A stretch of 64,000 bases of DNA from CALJFL01 sp039964455 (lineage in GTDB: Bacteria; Pseudomonadota; Gammaproteobacteria; Pseudomonadales; Halieaceae), in assembly GCA_039964455.1 (NCBI GenBank), contig JBDVXK010000019.1:72675-136674 (forward strand), given 5' to 3'. Shown here one piece after another: positions 8,676-17,838 of this stretch. The notes under the pieces were generated by a model. It had not been told where the DNA came from. It made no database searches and worked only from the letters and a program-made list of their open reading frames with translations. Both the position numbers and the translations under genes were made by a program. Every line of letters starts with the position of its first letter. Positions within the stretch are counted from its first letter, which is position 1.

Positions 8676-9992
8676 TCAGGCTTTGATAATATTCGCCGCT
8701 GGCTCACGATAACGACCGCGGCTATCGACAATCAATTTCGCATGCTCGCTTATCAACTCGTAATCGAAGGCATCATGATCAGTGGTCAACACCACCGCGT
8801 CAAAGCACGCGAGATTGTCTGCGGTAACGGGCTCGCTTTCCAGCTCAAAACTGTAATTGCGCATGCGCGGAAACGTCTGTACGTGAGGGTCGGAGTAGGC
8901 AACCCGGGCACCCTTCTCCACCAGAATGTCCAGAATCTCTGCCGCTGGTGATTCCCGAGGGTCACCCACGTTCTTTTTATACGCCAGCCCAAGCACCAGC
9001 ACGTTGCTGCCCTTCAGCGATTTGCTATCCCGGTTCAGCCCTTCAATCAGCTTGTCGACCACATAGGCCGGCATCGCCCGATTGACCTCCCCCGAAAGTT
9101 CGATAAACCGCGTGTTCAAACCGTAGGCCTTGGCCTTCCAGGTGAGGTAGAACGGGTCGATGGGAATACAGTGCCCGCCCAGCCCAGGGCCGGGGTAATA
9201 AGGCGTATAGCCAAAAGGTTTGGTCGCGGCCGCATCCACCACTTCAAAAATGTCGATACCCATGCGGTCGGCCACGGTTTTCATTTCATTGACCAAACCG
9301 ATATTCACCGCGCGGTGAATATTCTCCAGCAGCTTGGTCATTTCGGCGGCGCGGGTCGAACTCATCGGCACCAGCGTATCCACCACCTGCTCGTAGAGCG
9401 CTGTTCCCACCTGTAAGCAAGCTGCCGTATGGCCGCCAATCAACTTGGGAATGGTTGCGGTTTCAAAATTCGGATTTCCCGGATCTTCCCGCTCGGGTGA
9501 GTACACCAGGAATATCTGCTCGCCCACCGCTAGTTCGCTCTGTTCAATGCGAGGCAGCATCTCCTCTTCTGTTGTACCCGGATAGGTCGTGCTCTCCAGA
9601 GACACCACCTGCCCCTCACGTAGATATGGCACCAGCGCGTCCATCGTATTGGTCACGTAACTGAGGTCGGGTTCGCGAAATTCGTTCAACGGGGTGGGCA
9701 GGCACAACACCAGTGCATCACAGCTTGCGGCCTCGGCGAAGTCGGCTGTGGCAGCCAAGCCGGCGGCATTGGCCTCGGCTATTTTCTCTTCGGGGATATG
9801 GCCGATATAGCTCTGCCCCGCATTTAGCGCAGCAACTTTCTGCGGATCATTATCAATGCCAACCACACGATAGCCCACGGCAACAAAGCGCAGCGCCAGC
9901 GGCAAGCCCACATAACCAAGGCCCACAATACCCACCGTCGCATCACGATTTTGAAGCTTTTGCAGTGTGTCGTCTAGAACAGCCAATAGCAC
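8676..9992 (-). CDS. UDP-N-acetyl-D-hexosamine 6-dehydrogenase (WbpA/WbpO/TviB family)
   Basis: This is a four-electron nucleotide-sugar dehydrogenase that oxidises a UDP-sugar at C6 to a uronate with two NAD+. The 438 residues show the Rossmann motif GIVGLGYVGLPLA (21-33) and the catalytic motif GPGLGGHCIPIDP with Cys275. It is closer to the UDP-GlcNAc/UDP-GalNAc enzymes than to Ugd, judging by LVYSPEREDPGN and the overall length, but the substrate cannot be fixed by eye. The start used is GTG at 9992; an ATG is not available in frame nearby. The product would serve O-antigen or capsule synthesis together with galE, gmd and fcl. Confidence 0.88.
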   Translation of the reverse strand: MLLAVLDDTLQKLQNRDATVGIVGLGYVGLPLALRFVAVGYRVVGIDNDPQKVAALNAGQSYIGHIPEEKIAEANAAGLAATADFAEAASCDALVLCLPTPLNEFREPDLSYVTNTMDALVPYLREGQVVSLESTTYPGTTEEEMLPRIEQSELAVGEQIFLVYSPEREDPGNPNFETATIPKLIGGHTAACLQVGTALYEQVVDTLVPMSSTRAAEMTKLLENIHRAVNIGLVNEMKTVADRMGIDIFEVVDAAATKPFGYTPYYPGPGLGGHCIPIDPFYLTWKAKAYGLNTRFIELSGEVNRAMPAYVVDKLIEGLNRDSKSLKGSNVLVLGLAYKKNVGDPRESPAAEILDILVEKGARVAYSDPHVQTFPRMRNYSFELESEPVTADNLACFDAVVLTTDHDAFDYELISEHAKLIVDSRGRYREPAANIIKA

Positions 9993-10099
9993 ATCCGTCG
10001 CATTACTTGGTTAGAATGGCCTGATTCTAAGCCAGATTGCCTACATCGCGCTCGATTAATCAGGTAAATCGAGTAGAAAATGGAGCAAGGCCCACAAAT

Positions 10100-10846
10100 A
10101 TGACCGCCAACAAGAAAATCGCTGTCGTCACCGGCGCCGCCCACCGTATCGGCGCGGCCATCGCGCGGGAGTTGCACACCGCCGGTTTTGATATCGCCCT
10201 GCACTATCGCAGCTCACAGGCTGCGGCGCAGACCTTGGCGGAAGAACTGTGCGATCAACGCGCTGACTCCTGCCAACTATTTCAAGCCAATTTAGAGTCG
10301 GTCGAAGAAGTCACCGCGCTGGCCAAGCAGCTTACTACCACCTATTCCGCAATCGATCTCCTGGTGAACAATGCCTCTGGCTTTGCCGCCACCCCCATCG
10401 AGCAGTGTACCGAAGCCGAGTTTGACGCGATGCTGGGCGCCAACCTCAAAGGCCCCTACTTTTTGATTCAGGGGCTGCTGCCAGCGCTGCGTAAAGACGG
10501 TGGCAACATCGTCAATATCATCGACGTACACGCCACGCACCCCCTACGCAACTTCAACGCTTACTGCGCCGCCAAGGCGGGGCTGGCTTCTCTCACCCGC
10601 AGTCTGGCAGTGGAACTAGCACCCGACATCCGAGTCAATGGCGTAGCGCCGGGTGCAATCCTCTGGCCTGACGGCACTGCCGAGTATGATGAAGCTGCAC
10701 GCGATGCCACTATTGAAAGCACGCCTTTAAAGCGGCTTGGCGACCCAAGCGATATCGCCAAGGCCGTGCGCTACCTCGCCTGCGATGCACCTTTTGTGAC
10801 TGGGCAGGTGATTGCCGTGGATGGTGGCAGAACGCTGGAGGGCTAA
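10100..10846 (+). CDS. Pteridine reductase (FolM/PTR1-like short-chain dehydrogenase)
   Basis: This 248-residue classical SDR probably reduces dihydropterins or dihydrofolate with NADPH. The cofactor motif is TGAAHRIG, the T-G-x-x-x-R form typical of pteridine reductases rather than the usual TGxxxGIG. The catalytic set also fits: Asp142 replaces the usual serine, and Tyr155 and Lys159 follow with the 13-residue Asp-Tyr spacing of PTR1. The ATG at 10100, after AAGG, is preferred over an upstream in-frame ATG at 10037 because homology starts at KKIAVVTGAA. The neighbouring minus-strand folK and folB support a folate/pterin role. Confidence 0.88.
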   Translation: MTANKKIAVVTGAAHRIGAAIARELHTAGFDIALHYRSSQAAAQTLAEELCDQRADSCQLFQANLESVEEVTALAKQLTTTYSAIDLLVNNASGFAATPIEQCTEAEFDAMLGANLKGPYFLIQGLLPALRKDGGNIVNIIDVHATHPLRNFNAYCAAKAGLASLTRSLAVELAPDIRVNGVAPGAILWPDGTAEYDEAARDATIESTPLKRLGDPSDIAKAVRYLACDAPFVTGQVIAVDGGRTLEG

Positions 10847-10941
10847 GTGGTCGCCAGCATATTAAGAGACCGAGGCGTCGACAGGGCGCTAAAGCGAACA
10901 GAGACTTAGCAAAAACAGGACATCTGAACTTACACAGGGAC

Positions 10942-11454
10942 TCACCCCCTGGAAATAAACCGACCTCGCCACTGAAAGTCCGTTCGTACCAACCCCTGTG
11001 AGTCCCGGTCATACGCCTGCCACAGGTCGGCAAAGCTCTTCCCTTCCACCGGATGCATCACCTCCGGCGCCAACTCCGCTAAGGGTTGCAACACGAAGGC
11101 ATTCTCCAGAATCTCGCCGCGCGGTAGCTCCACCCCCTCGACAACGCCTACCAGCATGTCGTAAGTGAGGATATCGATATCCAACTGGCGGGCGCTATTA
11201 CGGGTGGCATTAGCCGGTCGACCGTGTTCGAACTCTATATGGCGCAGCGTGCGATGCAACTCGCCCACACCCAGCTCAGTGGTTACGCGTGCCGCCATGT
11301 TCAGGAAAGGCTGGCCATCAAAGCCTATAGCATCACTGTCGTACACCGACGACAGCGCCATTTCGCCAAACAGGCCCTGCAGAGCATCAAGCCCCGCCAC
11401 CAGGTAGCGCTCGCGCTCGATGTTACTGCCCAGGCCAAGGTATACCGTGGCCAT
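10942..11454 (-). CDS. folK: 2-amino-4-hydroxy-6-hydroxymethyldihydropteridine diphosphokinase
   Basis: HPPK transfers pyrophosphate from ATP to 6-hydroxymethyl-dihydropterin in folate synthesis. The 170-residue protein has the N-terminal YLGLGSN motif, FLNMAARV and the signature RQLDIDIL at about 88-95. It is the last gene of a minus-strand run tsaD-folB-folK, and its ATG overlaps the folB stop as TGATG, which indicates translational coupling. Confidence 0.94.
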   Translation of the reverse strand: MATVYLGLGSNIERERYLVAGLDALQGLFGEMALSSVYDSDAIGFDGQPFLNMAARVTTELGVGELHRTLRHIEFEHGRPANATRNSARQLDIDILTYDMLVGVVEGVELPRGEILENAFVLQPLAELAPEVMHPVEGKSFADLWQAYDRDSQGLVRTDFQWRGRFISRG

Positions 11455-11810
11455 CAGGGTTGTTCGCCCCGCTCGATCAGCACACCCACGTCTTTAGCCG
11501 CAGCAACTGCCCCCGGCTTGCACAGCCGCAGACGCAGCCACGGCACCTGAAATTCGTCGAGAAGGATCTGTGCCACCTGCTCGGCCATGGTCTCAATCAG
11601 TTGGAACTCGCTACCTTCTATAAAGGAAAGCAATCGCTTCGACACCGCCGCGTAGTCCAATGCATCGTCAATGCCATCGCTGGCAGCGGCGCGCCGGTTG
11701 TCGCTGCCCATCTCGATATCCAGCACCACGGCCTGGCGAATCGTGCGTTCCCAGTCGTAGACACCGATAACCGTCTCGGCGCGCAGCTCTCGAATGAATA
11801 CGATATCCAT
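11454..11810 (-). CDS. folB: Dihydroneopterin aldolase
   Basis: This protein cleaves 7,8-dihydroneopterin to 6-hydroxymethyl-dihydropterin and glycolaldehyde, the step before FolK. The 118-residue protein opens with MDIVFIRELRAETVIGVYDWE, a typical FolB N-terminus with the tyrosine and glutamate conserved around residues 18-21. It ends with LRLCKPGAVAAAKDVGV. The start overlaps the tsaD stop by one base (TGATG) and its own stop overlaps the folK start in the same way. The plsY gene that often lies between tsaD and folB in gammaproteobacteria is absent here. Confidence 0.93.
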   Translation of the reverse strand: MDIVFIRELRAETVIGVYDWERTIRQAVVLDIEMGSDNRRAAASDGIDDALDYAAVSKRLLSFIEGSEFQLIETMAEQVAQILLDEFQVPWLRLRLCKPGAVAAAKDVGVLIERGEQP

Positions 11811-12853
11811 CAGGCCTGCGCACCCGCTGTCAGGGGTGGCAACTCTTCCATGGGCCAGCGCGGCCGAACGTTGGCCTCTTCACTGTCGATCTGCCCTGCT
11901 GCCAGACGCTGAGCACCGGCGTATGCAATCATCGCGCCGTTATCGGTGCAATAGGCGGGTGCTGGATAGAACACTTCGGCACCTTCTTTAGCCAGAGCCT
12001 TGGCCAATTGCTCACGCAGGTTGCGGTTAGCACTGACTCCACCGGCAATCACCAGAGTCTTCAGCGATTCCTGCTTGAGGGCGCGGCGGCACTTGATCAC
12101 CAGTGTGCTGACCACGGCCTCCTCAAAGGCGCGGGCGATATCGCTTTTATCCTGTTCACTCAGCTCACCCGCCTCACGACACTTGGCCACGGTGGTGAGC
12201 GTATGGGTTTTGAGCCCACTGAAGCTGAAATCCAGCCCGGGGCGGTTAACCATGGGCCGAGGAAAATCAAAACGGTCGGGGTTGCCTGCCTCGGCAATAC
12301 GGGCAATATGCGGCCCACCCGGATACGGCAAGCCCAGCATCTTGGCGGCTTTATCAAAGGCCTCGCCGGCTGCATCATCTAGCGATTCGCCCAGTAACCG
12401 GTACTGGCCAATGCCATCCACTCGTACCAACTGGGTATGCCCGCCGGATACCAGCAGGGCGACAAAGGGGAATTCCGGGCGATTATCCTCCAACATGGGC
12501 GCCAAGAGGTGGCCCTCCATGTGATGCACACCCAATGCCGGCACGCCCCAGCCCCAGGCCAGCGACCGCGCCAGGGTTGCGCCTACCATCAGGGCACCCA
12601 CCAAGCCAGGGCCGGACGTATAGGCCACCCCATCGATATCAGCACCGCTGCAACCGGCCTCTTCCAACACCTGCTCAAGCAGCGGCAATACCTTGCGCAC
12701 ATGGTCGCGGGAGGCCAATTCCGGCACCACGCCGCCATATTCCACGTGAATATCCACCTGGCTGAACAGGGCGTCCGCCAGCAGGCCGCGCTCGGTGTCA
12801 TAGAGCGCCACACCGGTCTCGTCGCAAGAGGTTTCCAGACCCAGGATCAGCAT
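11810..12853 (-). CDS. tsaD: tRNA N6-adenosine threonylcarbamoyltransferase TsaD
   Basis: TsaD (Kae1/Gcp) transfers the threonylcarbamoyl group to A37 of ANN-decoding tRNAs, with TsaB and TsaE. The start chosen is ATG 12853, giving 347 residues beginning LILGLETSCDETGVALYD, the universal N-terminus. The frame extends upstream to 12955 but without homology. The metal-binding HHMEGH motif is at about residues 110-115, and DDAAGEAFDKAAKMLGLPYPGG follows. It is divergent from rpsU, as in many gammaproteobacteria, and leads the folB-folK coupled run. Confidence 0.96.
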   Translation of the reverse strand: MLILGLETSCDETGVALYDTERGLLADALFSQVDIHVEYGGVVPELASRDHVRKVLPLLEQVLEEAGCSGADIDGVAYTSGPGLVGALMVGATLARSLAWGWGVPALGVHHMEGHLLAPMLEDNRPEFPFVALLVSGGHTQLVRVDGIGQYRLLGESLDDAAGEAFDKAAKMLGLPYPGGPHIARIAEAGNPDRFDFPRPMVNRPGLDFSFSGLKTHTLTTVAKCREAGELSEQDKSDIARAFEEAVVSTLVIKCRRALKQESLKTLVIAGGVSANRNLREQLAKALAKEGAEVFYPAPAYCTDNGAMIAYAGAQRLAAGQIDSEEANVRPRWPMEELPPLTAGAQA

Positions 12854-12944
12854 AAAGGTACCGCGGTAAAAACAGGGAGCATGATACTGGCTGAATCGCC
12901 ACCAAAGCCAGCCAGATAGCCGCAAATTACCACTTTGCAGGGCT

Positions 12945-12973
12945 TTGCAAAACACCCCTCAAAAGTATATGAT
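12945..12973 (+). promoter_or_regulatory. Candidate sigma-70 promoter for rpsU
   Basis: TTGCAA at 12945-12950 and TATGAT at 12968-12973 are separated by exactly 17 bp and lie 73 bp before the rpsU start. They occupy the tsaD-rpsU divergent gap, where the macromolecular synthesis operon promoter is expected. This is a sequence match only. Confidence 0.6.
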
Positions 12974-13045
12974 GCGCGCCTTTTCGGGTATTGCCCGCCG
13001 TTTGGGCGTGATTTACCCATAATGAACTGGACAGGTAGGACATTA

Positions 13046-13261
13046 ATGCCCTCTATCAAGATCAAGGAAAACGAGCCGTTTGACGTGGCCCTGCGCCGTT
13101 TCAAGCGCTCCTGCGAAAAAGCCGGCCTGCTGGCTGAAGTACGCAAGCGTGAGCACTACGAGAAGCCCACAACAGTACGCAAGCGCGCCTCTGCCGCTGC
13201 GGTAAAGCGTCACCTGAAGAAGCTCTCCCGGGAAAACCGCAAGCGCGTACGCCTGTACTAG
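13046..13261 (+). CDS. rpsU: 30S ribosomal protein S21
   Basis: S21 is a small basic protein of the 30S platform, involved in mRNA binding during initiation. The 71-residue product (PSIKIKENEPFDVALRRFK at the start, many Lys/Arg, ending KRVRLY) is full length. The ATG at 13046 is preceded by AGGTAGGA at 13033-13040. It opens the rpsU-yqeY-dnaG-rpoD cluster, the gammaproteobacterial macromolecular synthesis operon. Confidence 0.97.
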   Translation: MPSIKIKENEPFDVALRRFKRSCEKAGLLAEVRKREHYEKPTTVRKRASAAAVKRHLKKLSRENRKRVRLY

Positions 13262-13280
13262 CGCAAGCACCCTCCCCTCC

Positions 13281-13736
13281 ATGAGTGACCAGAGCCTCAC
13301 CGAGACGATCAGGGCGGCCATGAAAGCCGCCATGAAAGCACGGGACAAAGACAGGCTAGGCACCATCCGGCTGATTCAGGCCGAATTCAAGCGAATAGAA
13401 GTAGACGAGCGCATCGACGTTGATGATGCCCGTGCGCTGGCCGTGCTGGACAAGATGGTCAAGCAGCGCCGCGACTCTGCCCAACAATACAAAGATGCTG
13501 GCCGCGATGAGCTCGAGGCCAAGGAAATCGCCGAGATTGAGGTGCTGCAGGAATTCATGCCTGCTCAGCTCAGCGATGACGAATTAATCGCCATGGTAGA
13601 TGACGCCATCGCCAATAGCGGTGCCAGCGGCATGCAGGCCATGGGCCCGGTAATGGGGCAACTCAAGCCCAAGCTGCAAGGCCGTGCCGATATGGGTGCC
13701 GTTAGCAAACTGGTCAAGGATCGCTTGGCCGGCTGA
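13281..13736 (+). CDS. GatB/YqeY domain protein
   Basis: This 151-residue YqeY-family protein is related to the tail domain of the GatB subunit of tRNA-dependent amidotransferases. Its stand-alone role is not established. It carries the family features RLGTIRLIQAEFKR near residue 27 and VLQEFMPAQLS at about 86-96. The C-terminus GPVMGQLKPKLQGRADMGAVS is strongly conserved. It starts 20 bp after rpsU and is probably co-transcribed with it. This insertion between rpsU and dnaG is common in Pseudomonas-like gammaproteobacteria. Confidence 0.92.
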   Translation: MSDQSLTETIRAAMKAAMKARDKDRLGTIRLIQAEFKRIEVDERIDVDDARALAVLDKMVKQRRDSAQQYKDAGRDELEAKEIAEIEVLQEFMPAQLSDDELIAMVDDAIANSGASGMQAMGPVMGQLKPKLQGRADMGAVSKLVKDRLAG

Positions 13737-13852
13737 ACCACTGTTGCCGCCACCGGCAACCAACAATCTCACTTCGCACTAAACAATCACTCGTTCGCGT
13801 GTGACAATACTCTGCTCGATTGAACCACTAGCCCAAGGATTCTGCCGCAGGC

Positions 13853-15724
13853 ATGGCCGGACGTATCACCCAGAAGTTTCTCGATGATCTGCTCGACCGG
13901 GTAGACATTGTCGAGACTGTCGACCGGCGAGTGAAACTAAAGAAAACCGGCAAAAACTACAGCGCCCGGTGCCCCTTTCACGACGAAAAAACACCTTCAT
14001 TCAGCGTAAACCCTGACAAGCAGTTCTATTACTGCTTCGGCTGTGGCGCCGGCGGCAATGCGCTGGGCTTCGTGATGGATTACGACAATATCGACTTTCC
14101 CCAGGCGGTAGAGAACCTGGCCAGCAGCGCCGGCATGACCATAGAACGGGAGGAAGTGCGCGGCGGTCGTGACCCGGCCATTCCTGAGGCCAGCAACAAA
14201 CCGCTGTACGCCCTGCTGGAGCAGTCATCCAAATTCTATCAGCTGCAATTGCGCAAACACCCCGAGGCCAAGCGGGCGGTGGAATACCTGAAGCAACGGG
14301 GACTGACCGGTGTGGTCGCCAAAGAATTTGACCTGGGCTTTGCGCCACCTGGGTGGGATAACCTGTTGTCGACCCTTGGCACGAGTGACGAAACAAAAGA
14401 GCAATTACAGAAGACCGGCATGGTGGTAAAGAACGAAGCCGGCCGCATTTACGACCGCTTTCGGGATCGGGTGGTATTTCCCATACGCGATCAGCGCGGC
14501 CGGATTATCGCCTTTGGTGGCCGGGTGCTGGGCGACGATAAGCCCAAATACCTCAACTCGCCGGAAACCGATGTGTTCCAGAAAGGCCGCGAGCTTTACG
14601 GCCTGTATCAAGCCAAGCAGGCCAACCGCCGGCTGGAGCGCATATTGGTGGTTGAGGGCTATATGGACGTCATCGCCCTGGCCCAGAATGGCATTTCCAA
14701 CGCCACGGCCACTTTAGGTACGGCTACCAGCAAAACCCACCTTGAGCGTATTTACCGCCTGTGTCCGGAGGTGGTGTTCTGCTTCGATGGTGACGAGGCC
14801 GGGCGCAAAGCCGCATTCCGGGCCATGGAAGCGGCACTCACCTGCATGGAAGATGGCCGTCAGGCCCGCTTCTTGTTCCTGCCGGAGGGTGAAGACCCCG
14901 ACACCATGGTAAGAAGCGGCGGTGCCGACCACTTCCTGAACCTGGTCGCCAATGCCCAGCCGCTGGAAACCTTCCTGTTTGAATCGCTGGCCGAAGGCAT
15001 CGATATCGGCACTCTGGATGGCCGCGCCAGGTTGAGCAAACTGGCATTGCCTTACATCCGCCAGTTACCCGAAGGGGTTTATCGGCAACTCATGTTTCAG
15101 GACCTGGCGACCCGCACCGGGCTGGAACTGACCAGCCTGATGCAGCTGGAAGCACCGCCCGCGCCACCGGTACCCGAGGCCCCGCCACCCCCGGATGACT
15201 ACAGCGACGCCCCTATTCCCGAGGACGAGGAAGCGATTCAACCGCGCAAGCGCGCCCTGCTCGCCACGGCAACATTGGCCGGTTATGTCAGTAAGGCGCA
15301 GGCCGCCATCGCCCTGTTGTTGCACCAGCCAGATATCGCCACATTGGCCAAGACCGCCCTGCTCGATGATCTTGAGGGTGATGACATCGCCCTGCTGCGA
15401 GAGCTACTGGAACTGTTACAAAAACGTCCCGATTCCAACACCGCCATGCTACTCGGCCATTGGTATGGCACCCCCCAGGGCGAATTACTGAATCGACTGG
15501 CCGGCCAGGAGCGACTAATTCCCACTGCGGGAATTGAGCAGCAGTTCGTTGATACTATGACGGCCCTCTCGCATGAGCCCCACAAGGCTAAATTGCATGC
15601 TCAGGTCGACAAACTGAAAACCAGCAACTACGCTGAAATCAGTGAGTTGGAAAAGCAGCGTCTGAGAGAGATGCTGCAGCAAAAGCGGCTGCTGGACGCC
15701 GAGCGCAACAAGCGCAAAGACTGA
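13853..15724 (+). CDS. dnaG: DNA primase
   Basis: DnaG synthesises RNA primers for Okazaki fragments at the fork with DnaB. The 623-residue product has an N-terminal zinc ribbon (Cys40, His43, Cys61, Cys64, in CPFHDEKTPSF and YYCFGCGAGG). The TOPRIM catalytic core follows, with VEGYMDVIAL at about 265-274 and FDGDEAGRKAA at about 308-318. A proline-rich linker (about 430-455) leads to a helical C-terminal domain that should bind DnaB. It is preceded by yqeY and followed by rpoD. Length and domain order are normal. Confidence 0.97.
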   Translation: MAGRITQKFLDDLLDRVDIVETVDRRVKLKKTGKNYSARCPFHDEKTPSFSVNPDKQFYYCFGCGAGGNALGFVMDYDNIDFPQAVENLASSAGMTIEREEVRGGRDPAIPEASNKPLYALLEQSSKFYQLQLRKHPEAKRAVEYLKQRGLTGVVAKEFDLGFAPPGWDNLLSTLGTSDETKEQLQKTGMVVKNEAGRIYDRFRDRVVFPIRDQRGRIIAFGGRVLGDDKPKYLNSPETDVFQKGRELYGLYQAKQANRRLERILVVEGYMDVIALAQNGISNATATLGTATSKTHLERIYRLCPEVVFCFDGDEAGRKAAFRAMEAALTCMEDGRQARFLFLPEGEDPDTMVRSGGADHFLNLVANAQPLETFLFESLAEGIDIGTLDGRARLSKLALPYIRQLPEGVYRQLMFQDLATRTGLELTSLMQLEAPPAPPVPEAPPPPDDYSDAPIPEDEEAIQPRKRALLATATLAGYVSKAQAAIALLLHQPDIATLAKTALLDDLEGDDIALLRELLELLQKRPDSNTAMLLGHWYGTPQGELLNRLAGQERLIPTAGIEQQFVDTMTALSHEPHKAKLHAQVDKLKTSNYAEISELEKQRLREMLQQKRLLDAERNKRKD

Positions 15725-15892
15725 TCCAGACAAGCTCTATGGCGCGGTGGTTACACCCGACCAGCCGGCTTGAAACCGCAGAAAACGTCCCCATATCACA
15801 GCAACTCGGTAATGGACGCCAAAATCGGCCTATTTCGGCCGAAAGTCGCTCATTTACTGGGCTTAATGTAGGTAAGACGCTGAATTTCCGGT

Positions 15893-15898
15893 TATAAT
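15893..15898 (+). promoter_or_regulatory. Candidate -10 box of an rpoD promoter
   Basis: A perfect TATAAT lies 44 bp before the rpoD ATG in the 217-bp dnaG-rpoD gap. No good -35 hexamer is seen at 16-18 bp. It could be an internal promoter letting rpoD be expressed apart from dnaG, as known for the E. coli operon. Confidence 0.4.
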
Positions 15899-15941
15899 CG
15901 CCGGCTGTTTTTTGTACCACTTTTCCCGAAGGTTCTTCTTA

Positions 15942-17753
15942 ATGACCGACGCAGTAAAACAACAGTCCCGCCTTAAAGATCTGATTGCCAAAGGCAAGGA
16001 GCAGGGCTACCTGACCTATGCCGAGGTCAACGACCACTTGCCGGAAGATATATCCGATCCGGACCAGGTTGAAGACATCATCCAGATGATCAACGACATG
16101 GGCATACAGGTCTTTGAAGTTGCCCCGGACGCCGACGAATTACTGATGGCCGAAGGCGATGCCTCTGCCGACGATATCGCCGCCGCCGAAGCCGCCGCTG
16201 CCCTGGCCGCCGTTGAAACCGAAGCCGGACGCACCACCGACCCGGTGCGCATGTATATGCGCGAAATGGGTACGGTTGAACTGCTCACCCGCGAAGGCGA
16301 GATCGTTATCGCCAAGCGAATCGAAGAAGGCATCCGTGAGCTTTTGGCCGCGCTGGCGTTCTTCCCCGGTGCTGTTAAGGCCATCCTTGATGAATACGAA
16401 CTGGTTACCAAGGAAGAACGCCGCCTGACTGACATCATGGTGGGCTACCTCGACCCCGCCGAGCACGTGCCTTCTGCCGCCGAAATGGCCGAGATCGCAG
16501 CAGCGGCGCCAGCATCAACTGACAGTGACGAAGAAGTGGATACTGGCCCGGACCCGGTTGAAGCGAAGAAACGTTTTACCGCCCTCAAGCGTCAGTACAA
16601 TAAGACTGAAAAAGTGATCGCTGCCAAGGGTCGCGGCTCGAAAGAAGCATTGAAAGAAATGGAGAAGCTGGGCGAGCTGTTCAAGTTCTTCAAGCTGACT
16701 CCACGTGTATTTGATCCGATTAACGAAGAAGCACGCACGATATTATCTGCCGTACGCGTGCAAGAGCGAGAGTTCATGCGCATTGCGGTGCGCCGCTGCG
16801 GTATGCCGCGCAAGGATTTCATCGCCTCGTTCCAGGGTTCAGAGTCAGACCTGAAGTGGCTGTCACGTCACTCACGCAAAAAAGATTACGGCCCCAAACT
16901 GTCCGCCGAAAAAGAAAACCTCCAGCGTTTGCAGCGCCGCATCCTGCAGGTAGAACAGGCCTGTGGCCTGAGCGTCGGCGAGATCAAGGAAATCAACCGC
17001 CGCATGAGCATGGGCGAAGCCCGCGCACGTCGTGCCAAGAAGGAAATGGTTGAAGCAAACCTGCGTTTGGTAATCTCCATCGCCAAGAAGTACACCAACC
17101 GTGGCCTGCAGTTTCTGGACCTCATTCAGGAAGGCAACATTGGCCTGATGAAAGCCGTGGACAAGTTTGAATATCGCCGCGGTTACAAGTTCTCAACCTA
17201 TGCAACCTGGTGGATCAGACAGGCCATCACCAGGTCGATTGCCGACCAGGCACGAACGATCCGTATTCCCGTGCACATGATCGAGACGATCAATAAGCTC
17301 AACCGTATCTCTCGCCAGATGCTGCAGGAAATGGGCCGCGAGCCTACGCCTGAAGAACTGGGCGAACGCATGGAAATGCCAGAAGACAAGGTGCGTAAGG
17401 TACTGAAGATCGCCAAAGAGCCCATCTCTATGGAGACGCCCATTGGTGATGATGAAGATTCACACCTTGGTGATTTCATCGAAGACCACACCATCCACTC
17501 TCCCGTGGATGCGGCCACTGGCCAGGGTCTGCAGGAAGCGACCAAGGATGTACTTGCCGGCCTGACCGCCCGCGAAGCCAAAGTGCTGCGTATGCGTTTC
17601 GGTATCGACATGAACACCGACCACACGCTGGAAGAAGTGGGCAAGCAGTTTGACGTAACCCGGGAACGGATTCGTCAGATTGAAGCCAAAGCCCTGCGTA
17701 AGTTGCGTCACCCGACTCGTTCGGATTACCTGCGTAGCTTTTTGGACGAGTAA
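15942..17753 (+). CDS. rpoD: RNA polymerase primary sigma factor RpoD (sigma-70)
   Basis: This is the housekeeping sigma factor. The start is set at ATG 15942 (TDAVKQQSRLKDLIAKGKEQGYLT), giving 603 residues; an upstream ATG at 15912 has no homology. Region 1.1 is followed by an acidic Ala-rich linker and region 1.2 (DPVRMYMREMGTVELL). A large non-conserved region follows, then region 2 (NLRLVISIAKKYTNRGLQFLDLIQEGNIGLMKAV, continuing through YATWWIRQAI). Region 3 and region 4.2 come next, with the helix-turn-helix TLEEVGKQFDVTRERIRQIE near the C-terminus. It closes the macromolecular synthesis cluster. Confidence 0.98.
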   Translation: MTDAVKQQSRLKDLIAKGKEQGYLTYAEVNDHLPEDISDPDQVEDIIQMINDMGIQVFEVAPDADELLMAEGDASADDIAAAEAAAALAAVETEAGRTTDPVRMYMREMGTVELLTREGEIVIAKRIEEGIRELLAALAFFPGAVKAILDEYELVTKEERRLTDIMVGYLDPAEHVPSAAEMAEIAAAAPASTDSDEEVDTGPDPVEAKKRFTALKRQYNKTEKVIAAKGRGSKEALKEMEKLGELFKFFKLTPRVFDPINEEARTILSAVRVQEREFMRIAVRRCGMPRKDFIASFQGSESDLKWLSRHSRKKDYGPKLSAEKENLQRLQRRILQVEQACGLSVGEIKEINRRMSMGEARARRAKKEMVEANLRLVISIAKKYTNRGLQFLDLIQEGNIGLMKAVDKFEYRRGYKFSTYATWWIRQAITRSIADQARTIRIPVHMIETINKLNRISRQMLQEMGREPTPEELGERMEMPEDKVRKVLKIAKEPISMETPIGDDEDSHLGDFIEDHTIHSPVDAATGQGLQEATKDVLAGLTAREAKVLRMRFGIDMNTDHTLEEVGKQFDVTRERIRQIEAKALRKLRHPTRSDYLRSFLDE

Positions 17754-17838
17754 GCCGTTTTCCAATAAACGCTTACTGGCAAAGCTTTCTACAATAGCTC
17801 ATTTATTCAGTTCGTGCTGCGCTCCTCGGGCGTGGCGC

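Noticed and set aside
17740..17790. A terminator after rpoD (AGTAAGC…GCTTACT)
   Set aside because: The 7-bp stem overlaps the stop codon, has a 15-bp loop and no T-run.
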